DNA from: Dermatemys mawii
Taxonomy: Eukaryota; Chordata; Testudines; Dermatemydidae
DNA: 64,000 nt
Reading direction: 5' to 3'
Assembly (NCBI GenBank): GCA_007922305.1
Contig: ML677335.1
Location: 21,325,933 to 21,389,932, forward strand
Positions 58,149 through 64,000 of the stretch are shown in pieces (position 1 is the stretch's first letter; each line of letters starts with the position of its first letter). The translations under genes were made by a program, and so were the position numbers. Under the pieces are notes generated by a model, which was not told where the DNA came from, did no database searches, and saw only the letters and a program-made list of their open reading frames with translations.

Positions 58149-60504
58149 TAAGCATATAATATATGCTGACATTACTTTGGAAACCAGTATATTGACTTAT
58201 GTCAATAATAATTTGATTACTCTGTTAATCCATCTTTCCTACTCAACAGTCTATAAACCCCACATGGAAATGTAGTGTTATGTAGAAGCAAAAATACAGT
58301 CCAACTGCACACTAGGGAAAAAATTAACAGTTTGAGAATATTAAAAGCTCTATGTTAAACACTGTTCATACAGAAAATTCATAATGGCATAATAATTTCC
58401 AACTTCATTTGAATCTATGCAACAAATTCCACCAATATCCAAAAATATCAAGAATGTAAATCCTTTGTTATAAAAATGTATACAATTTAAATTCCTATTA
58501 GGTAAACCTGTACACAATTCCCACAATTACATAGCTAGAAAGTCTTTAGACTATATTCACAAAAAATACATTTAAAGCAACATTTTCATGAATTTTCCCT
58601 TTTGACAACTGATTACTTTGTTAGATCAAATGTCTTTCATGCTTATTGCTTAAATCAAAACACTTATTTAGTCAGATTTAATCAACAGATAATAGTGATC
58701 AGGCATTACTCCAGTCAGTGATTATTTGTTTTTATTTAGCAGAAATACCCATAAGTTTCACTAATATTTAAGTGAAGACTATTGAGTAACTGTTCTCTAT
58801 ACTGTACATTTCACAGATGTATAATATGGGGATCGTAAAGAGAGGACACAGACCATTTGAAAAATTAGTCCCAAAAGAATCAATGCTAAGACACATGCAT
58901 ACTGATCAGCGTGTCTTCCTTTTGTTTACTGTTAATTTTGTAATCAGTTTACCAATGAAAGTCACAAGGTATTGGTTTCAGTGATCTAATTACATTTACA
59001 ACTAAAACTGAAAATGTTGATTTGAACTGTACAAGACACTAATATATTAACCTAAAATGTGCAAAAATAGTCTGAATGTAATAATTTTGCAGGCTTAAAC
59101 TCACAGGAAATATTATGTTGAAGCACTTCCACAACAAGCATTCAGCGATATCTAAGTTCAGATTAAAAATACTAGTTCTATCTTCTTTGTTGCAGTTTTA
59201 ATTAATAGAAAATATATCTGTAATTTCTGTTAAAAAAGGATATAATTATTTAGATTATTTTATTCAAAATAATCTGACAATTTTACAATATTCCAGGTGC
59301 ATTGCCTGCCACAATCAACATTAAAAGGGGATTCAAATACTTCAGACATATATATTACAGTACAAACAGGAGTGCACACACATTTCTGACTGGGAGAACA
59401 CAGATCATTTTCCAATAACAGGCTCCTTGGAATCAAAAGTCCGATTTTCCTCACACAAATGTAGTAAATATGCAGAGATGAGATGAATTACAGGTGAGAA
59501 CTCAAACGCAGCTATAAAGTGGATTTTCTACTGCTTTTTCTATAAAGCATTTTGAATATAATTGGGAAAATTGCAATTAACAAGCTAAATTACTCTAATT
59601 GCCGTAAACAGGTTAGAATAGTGTTAACTACTTGTAGGACAGAACACAATAGTAACACATAAAAAAGAGCACAACTGCAACAAAATGAAACTTTCCCAGG
59701 AATATGACTTGAATCAATACTCCTAACTTCTGGAGAGCATCAGAGAGTCTAAATTTGAGCTTATAAAGGAAATGCCACCAAAACATAAAACATCCTTTAT
59801 TATTTTCCTTTAGCCTTCACTACACTTTGCATAAAATTTCCATTAAAATGACTATGTTCCTATGTTTGAGCAATTATTTTTCCATGCTTTGAATACATCT
59901 TGCCTTGCAAATTGCTTGTTTTAACACTAAGGTATTATCAAATATTAGCTAAAAAAAACCCAGACAATTTAGTTTACAACCTATTGTGTTGTACTTTTAT
60001 TTTGCTTCTAATTAAATAAGTCTCTCAGCATCTAAATGTTGAGACAGCCAGATATAAAAACTAGTTAGATTGAAAAGGCAATTATCTCTTTCCAATACAC
60101 AAAACTGTTTCTCACAAAATTTGCAAAGGGATTTGTACAAATGAGTGCACAGTGTGGAACACTATATTGAGAAGCAAGGCCACATTAAATCCATATTTGG
60201 AATTAATAAATACGTAATTCCAAGAGCAGAATTCATTCTAGCCATTTTATTGGGGGGATTTAACTTCAGTATAAAGCATCTTTCACAGCATGGATCACAA
60301 CATTCTAAGCCTGGCTTCCTCATATCTCATACTGCTGACTGTGTATGCAAATTAGGACAGCAGCATAAACAGCACCTAAAGGAGCACACAAAATATACTT
60401 GGGACATCCATCACAAAACTAATGCATATGAAACTTTATTTTTCCTGTTCACAAAAAAAGATTTGCTTTCAAATTACATAGCTTGCTTGTGTGTCAGTAA
60501 TAAG

Positions 60505-60592
60505 GATCAAATTTAGCCCTGGTGTAAGGAAGGCACAACTCCAGTGAAGTGAATGAAACTGTGCCAGATTACACCTGCGGTTAAATCTGGTT
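60505..60592. repeat. Old palindromic MITE-like relic
   Basis: The two halves are roughly inverted: AAATTTAGCCCTGGTGTAA on the left against ATTACACCTGCGGTTAAAT on the right, around CTCCAGTGAAGTGAATG. This resembles a palindromic amniote MITE centred on an ACTCCATTGAAGTCAATGG-like core. The copy is heavily diverged. Confidence 0.5.
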
Positions 60593-60739
60593 GTTATAAG
60601 GGCTCCTCTGTATGTCCCACTCAAGGCTTTTATTAGGCACTACCCTACAGCGGAACTCTGAACAGTTAATAAAAAAAAATAAAAAAATAAAGCCAACAGG
60701 CAGAGGAAATCATAATATGTAATAAATGTTCCTTTTGAA

Positions 60740-60840
60740 AATCAGAGGGGTAGCCATCTTAGTCTGGATCTGCAAAAGTGAAAGAGTCCTGTGGCACCCT
60801 ATAGACTAATAGTTTATAAGGTGCCACAGGACTCTTTGTC
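60740..60840. repeat. Foldback repeat in the IPMK 3' UTR
   Basis: The left part reads GTAGCCATCTTAGTCTGGAT, the start of a dispersed repeat that I recall as common in turtle genomes. Perfect 18-bp inverted arms lie at 60781-60798 (AAAGAGTCCTGTGGCACC) and 60820-60837, with a 21-bp loop. The repeat therefore runs into an inverted copy of itself. Transcribed from IPMK, it would form a stable hairpin. Confidence 0.75.
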
Positions 60841-61810
60841 CCTTTTTAAAAGGCCATGTTTTGTTTTGCTTTTTTTGTTGTCATTTTTAGAAGAAAGGAG
60901 TCTTTAGAAGAAAGTTCTCCAGTCCTCCATTTAGTCACCATGGCAGATATGCCACAGATAAAATGTAATTAAAAGTATGTTTCAGAAGACAACCCGAACA
61001 GGCTTAGGAATTTTACATCAAACACAAGATGGGATTTCTAGATTTTTCTTTTTCCTTTTAAAACATAAATAAAGACTTCTCAGGCAAATATATAATTAAA
61101 GTCATTTTCGTTTGATTCTTTAGTCCAGCATTTCAATAGCATTTACACATTCATTAAATTGTACCCTGTTGACTATGAACTTATATTAAGAGCTACCCAT
61201 GAGAAAGGGGAAGCTTCTACCAGTTTTAAGAATGCAGCAATATCATGCTATTTCATTAAGAAGCACCACTTGATATGCTGGTTGGTAAATCAGAATTTAG
61301 CATGTAAATAGGATTTCTCTCAAAGTAGGGTTACTCCAGTTTTAACAATGTAGTAATCACGGAGGGTAATACTGAGGACATCAGCCAAGGCTTTCTAGTT
61401 TTCTGCCTATCTTCCAACAACCTGTTAATTTAGATATGGCTCAGCGTCAAGACTAGGTGGATAGACATCATCTAACCTAAAGCTGTTATGGGGAGCTACC
61501 TAAACTATTATGAGATAGCACTTTTCCTTTGATTTGGGCAAAGCATGTTTCATTACATTAATTCATATATTCACTATCACCACTACCTGAACTTCCTAAA
61601 AATTTTATCCTTTCATACTTTATAATCAACTACTAAGTAATTTTCCTGAGTAAGAGTATAAAAAGTTAAACCCTTCTACCAAAAGTACAAAGACAAATAA
61701 AATGTAGTAGAACAATACAAACCCAGTTATACAGCATTACAAGTGCAGAAATTCTTTATGTTGTTGCTTTTCGTTATCATTGGCCCCCACTAAAATCCAT
61801 AACAAAGAAT

Positions 61811-62445
61811 TTAATTATCCAAAATATTTTGAAGTACAGTAATTAAATTCTTCAGACCATAGATGTAGCCCTTGTCCTTTGTGTTACTAGGAAACACATG
61901 AGCAAAATCTATCATCCTGACTTCTACATCGGCATTTTCCTTTATCTCTTTGGGCATATGGCAGAAAACCTTTTCCAGTTGGGGTATAACATTTCCATTT
62001 AGATGTTCTTGGGAAATGCAAGTGCTGCTTTTCCATATGTTGTCTTGCTCCAGACTTTTGGCTTTTAGTGAGATCTGACTGTGGTGCCTCTTTGAATATG
62101 CCTTTTTTTGAAATGCATAAATTTTAGGCAAGCTTTTACCTACAGAGGCGTCTATTTTTCCATTCTCTGTAGAATTTATTACATGAATATTATTATTATA
62201 CTCCAGTAAGTCTCCATCTTGTAACAGTCCTTTAGGCACTACTCTCTTCTCTGTTAAAGTGCCATCACTCAACCTTGTGGCTGTCAGCTGACATGAACCT
62301 TCATAAACAAACAGTAATGAACTTGCATAGAAGTTAAGCTGCTCCTGACTTTCAAACCACTGCAAGATTTTTTCAATCTTTTGAATACTGGCAGCAACAG
62401 CATCTTTCCTCAAGCAGTACCCATTATGAAAAAAACTGGACATTC
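61811..62445 (-). CDS. IPMK: IPMK terminal coding exon (inositol polyphosphate multikinase C-terminal half)
   Basis: This exon encodes the C-terminal half of inositol polyphosphate multikinase, which phosphorylates inositol tris/tetrakisphosphates, has PI 3-kinase activity and acts largely in the nucleus. The acceptor TTTTTTCAG ends at 62446. The first two bases (GA) complete a split Gly codon from the upstream exon, then 210 codons run to TAA at 61813-61811. The ATG at 62443 is internal, not a start. Counting from that Met, SSLL (residues 41-44, the family's nucleotide-site motif) sits in FYASSLLFVYEG. The basic patch QKKAYSKRHHSQ (112-123) matches the region carrying the nuclear localisation signal in mammals. 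IDFAHVFPSN (178-187) holds the Asp expected to bind metal, and the protein ends ITVLQNILDN. No stop or frameshift interrupts it. The inositol-binding PxxxDxKxG motif lies in upstream exons outside the window. Identity is from recalled similarity to vertebrate IPMK and is firm. Confidence 0.96.
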
Positions 62446-63341
62446 CTGAAAAAAGGAAACAAACTTTCAGGATAAGTAAGGTTACAGTCTAGGTATCTCT
62501 TAAAATCAACTTTAAAGGGGATTTTTTTCCTTCTGTTACAGTGGTAAGTTTTTGGGCCCAAATCTATTCTTACAGATTTCAGTCGTTCAAAATAAAGATA
62601 CATACAATATGTTCCTTTCTATACACACTTAAAATTCAAACAAATTAGAATTATATTGTATATCTAGCAGTACAGGAATTGGTTTGAAATAAACATCACA
62701 AAAATTGCCAAATGGTGGCAACCTTTGTTGTGTACTGACCTGGTCCAGCTTTGAACAGGCTGGTCTTAGAAATATTTTATTCTGAAACATACAAAGGCCA
62801 TTGCACCACACATTCAGCTGCAGTTATTTAGGAAGTTGATACAGGTTCATTTTAAGATGCATGTTCAGAAGGTAAGGATGGGCTTAAACTGAGGAAATCT
62901 GAGATAAGTAAACATACATTGACAGCAGCCTTATCGTGAAAGGACATAATGTATGCTCTGTTATAAGATCTTTCAAAGGTAAATTTTTATCATCTGATGA
63001 TGTGTATTTAACACACTTGTGAATTTATTCTACTAAATCATAAATCAGCACAGAACAATTTACTTGTATTCTACCACAATTTACCTCTTTAATTCCCAAG
63101 AAACAAATGTTCTGGGATATTTACTGTAATCTGCAGAGCTATTTAGGCCAAATGCAACAGATCGAGTTTACTTGGACTATCACTAACTAATTAAAATGCC
63201 ACCCACGCCTGTTGTGGATCCATCAGGTTATCAGTGCACAGGGGTCCACAAGAAAATAGAAAATATTTAGTCTGAAATTGCCTATTCACTCAGTACTATG
63301 TGCATGTGCCCATCCATCCACATGCACTTGAACTGACTTAC
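62446..63341 (-). other. IPMK: IPMK last intron
   Basis: This is an 896-bp GT-AG intron between the two coding exons. The donor is GTAAGT (63341-63336) and the acceptor TTTTTTCAG ends at 62446. I see no recognisable repeat inside, and the short open frames in it are chance. Confidence 0.9.
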
Positions 63342-63423
63342 CGTCTTTTATTGTTTCTTTTGTTAAGCTTCTTCCATAGTGCTGGTTTTGTGTCTCATAA
63401 CTGTCGGAATGAATATGGTAAAC
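63342..63423 (-). CDS. IPMK: IPMK penultimate coding exon (82 bp)
   Basis: The exon starts after acceptor TTTTTTTGCAG (ending at 63424) and stops before a strong donor, GTAAGT at 63341-63336. It reads VYHIHSDSYETQNQHYG then RSLTKETIKD plus the first base of a Gly codon. This gives phase 1, which the next exon completes with GA. These residues match the IPMK kinase core just before the segment FFHNGYCLRKDAV. The open frame on either side of the exon is intronic read-through. Earlier exons lie beyond 64000. A small exon of this size with a matching phase and consensus splice sites leaves little doubt. Confidence 0.94.
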
Positions 63424-64000
63424 CTGCAAAAAAACAACAGGAATTCTGAATTCAGCCAGAGCAGCTGATATTCCTGTATAGCTATGAGTCATATAACATA
63501 CATACTAAGGAAACTTTGATAAATTTATCCCAGTGAGTCATACATAATACCAGATTTTCAGAGGTCAACACTGCCCTCTTGTGCTCTACTATGCAAATTA
63601 CCAATCTGATCCAATTATACTTTTTAAGAACACAGACTTTTGTAGTGATGAAATACCCACAACTACCATTATCAACAAGTTATTACTATCTTGGAAGCAA
63701 GCACTTTAGTGTGCTGTTTAATGTGGATTTATTTGGCAAACCAGATAACATTCATTACAGGTTTAACTATTTGCAGTAAGTTATTCCCACAGTAAAATAC
63801 TCTGGTGTAAAATAATAAAACTCAACAAGCTTATAAAAAATCAAGCCTAATTTTACAGTTTCATAATTTTCGAAGTATTAACTATATGAATAAGTTTACT
63901 AAGGTAAGGAGTAATGTGATCCCTCTGCCAAACGGAAGCAGATTTTCAATGCCTGATAGGTGAGTTTTCCATTTGCAACTGAAATTGGTGTGATCAATCA
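63424..64000 (-). other. IPMK: IPMK upstream intron (partial)
   Basis: This intronic sequence lies upstream of the penultimate coding exon and is cut by the window edge. No exon-like open frame with IPMK similarity is visible. A CTCF-like motif is noted separately at 63569-63583. Confidence 0.8.
63569..63583 (-). promoter_or_regulatory. Weak CTCF-like motif in IPMK intron
   Basis: The plus strand reads ACTGCCCTCTTGTGC. Its reverse complement GCACAAGAGGGCAGT fits the CTCF core CCASYAGRKGGCRS at about 12 of 14 positions. No matrix scan was run. Confidence 0.3.

Larger units (their letters stand above)
56775..61810 (-). other. IPMK: Probable IPMK 3' UTR (about 5 kb)
   Basis: AT-rich sequence follows the IPMK stop codon. 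Many minus-strand AATAAA hexamers (plus TTTATT) occur, for example 60629-60634, 60435-60440, 60246-60251, 59996-60001, 59796-59801, 59259-59264, 58731-58736, 57040-57050 and 56799-56804. The last has a GU-rich stretch (GAGTGTGATG) about 30 bases downstream, as a distal cleavage site should. A Pumilio-type motif TGTACATA lies at 57130-57123 on the minus strand. Apart from the foldback at about 60740-60840 and two short MITE-like relics, almost no transposon sequence is seen, unlike the rest of the window. The boundary is inferred; RNA data would fix it. Confidence 0.6.

Noticed and set aside
60145..60516. A 123-codon plus-strand frame
   Set aside because: It is antisense to the presumed IPMK 3' UTR, with no recognisable family and no supporting signals.
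1..64000. CRISPR arrays, tRNA or rRNA genes, bacterial-type operons
   Set aside because: None was seen. The only regular repeats are MITEs, LTRs, microsatellites and short tandem duplications, and the tRNA-like sequence at 25757 belongs to a SINE.

Overview
The window looks like chromosomal DNA of an amniote, most likely a cryptodiran (hidden-necked) turtle. The case rests on repeats: several CR1 LINE fragments, a tRNA-derived SINE whose tail resembles a CR1 3' end (the arrangement of the tortoise Pol III/Cry SINE), many short TTA-flanked Harbinger-type MITEs with TIRs of the form GGCTATGTCTACACT, hAT-type MITEs, and several solo LTRs. Base composition is AT-rich, and no bacterial-style operons, rRNA, tRNA genes or CRISPR arrays are visible. 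Family assignments come from recall and motif reading, not from a search.

Only one gene is supported. At the right end, on the minus strand, lie the last two coding exons of IPMK (inositol polyphosphate multikinase): exon 63342-63423 and terminal exon 61811-62445, with consensus splice sites and an intact frame. Transcription runs right to left, so a long AT-rich 3' UTR probably follows. Its most distal plausible poly(A) signal that I see is AATAAA (minus) at 56799-56804, which would give about 5 kb of 3' UTR. That stretch is much poorer in transposons than the rest.

Positions 1 to about 56300 are intergenic and repeat-rich, with no convincing cellular gene. In mammals the region 3' of IPMK is also gene-poor. 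Layout: MIR-like SINE and CR1 tail (0.7-2.4 kb); hAT-like MITE and a nested Harbinger/hAT pair (3.75-4.8 kb); an LTR interrupted by an opposite-strand LTR (7.4-9.4 kb); MITE (9.7 kb); Harbinger derivative with a MYB/SANT-like coding relic (12.7-13.3 kb); LINE endonuclease relic (18.75 kb); five-repeat cluster (19.6-21.05 kb); solo LTR (23.4-24.1 kb); Cry-type SINE (25.6 kb); CR1 reverse transcriptase relic holding a hAT MITE (27-28.4 kb); MITEs (28.8 and 29.6 kb); 54-bp perfect tandem duplication (31.5 kb); MITE and CR1 (33 kb); GC-rich insert in a CR1 tail (34.6-35.5 kb); CR1 relic (36-37 kb); solo LTRs (44.6, 47.5 and 50.7 kb); direct repeat around a MITE fragment (49.8-50.25 kb); CR1 (52.2 kb); hAT MITE (53.6 kb); foldback repeat (54.2 kb).

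I found no evidence of a new multi-gene system. The most informative signals are the TE-poor IPMK 3' UTR with a hairpin-forming repeat inside it, the ordered nesting of elements with readable target-site duplications, the MYB-like relic, and a strong CTCF-like motif at 43061.
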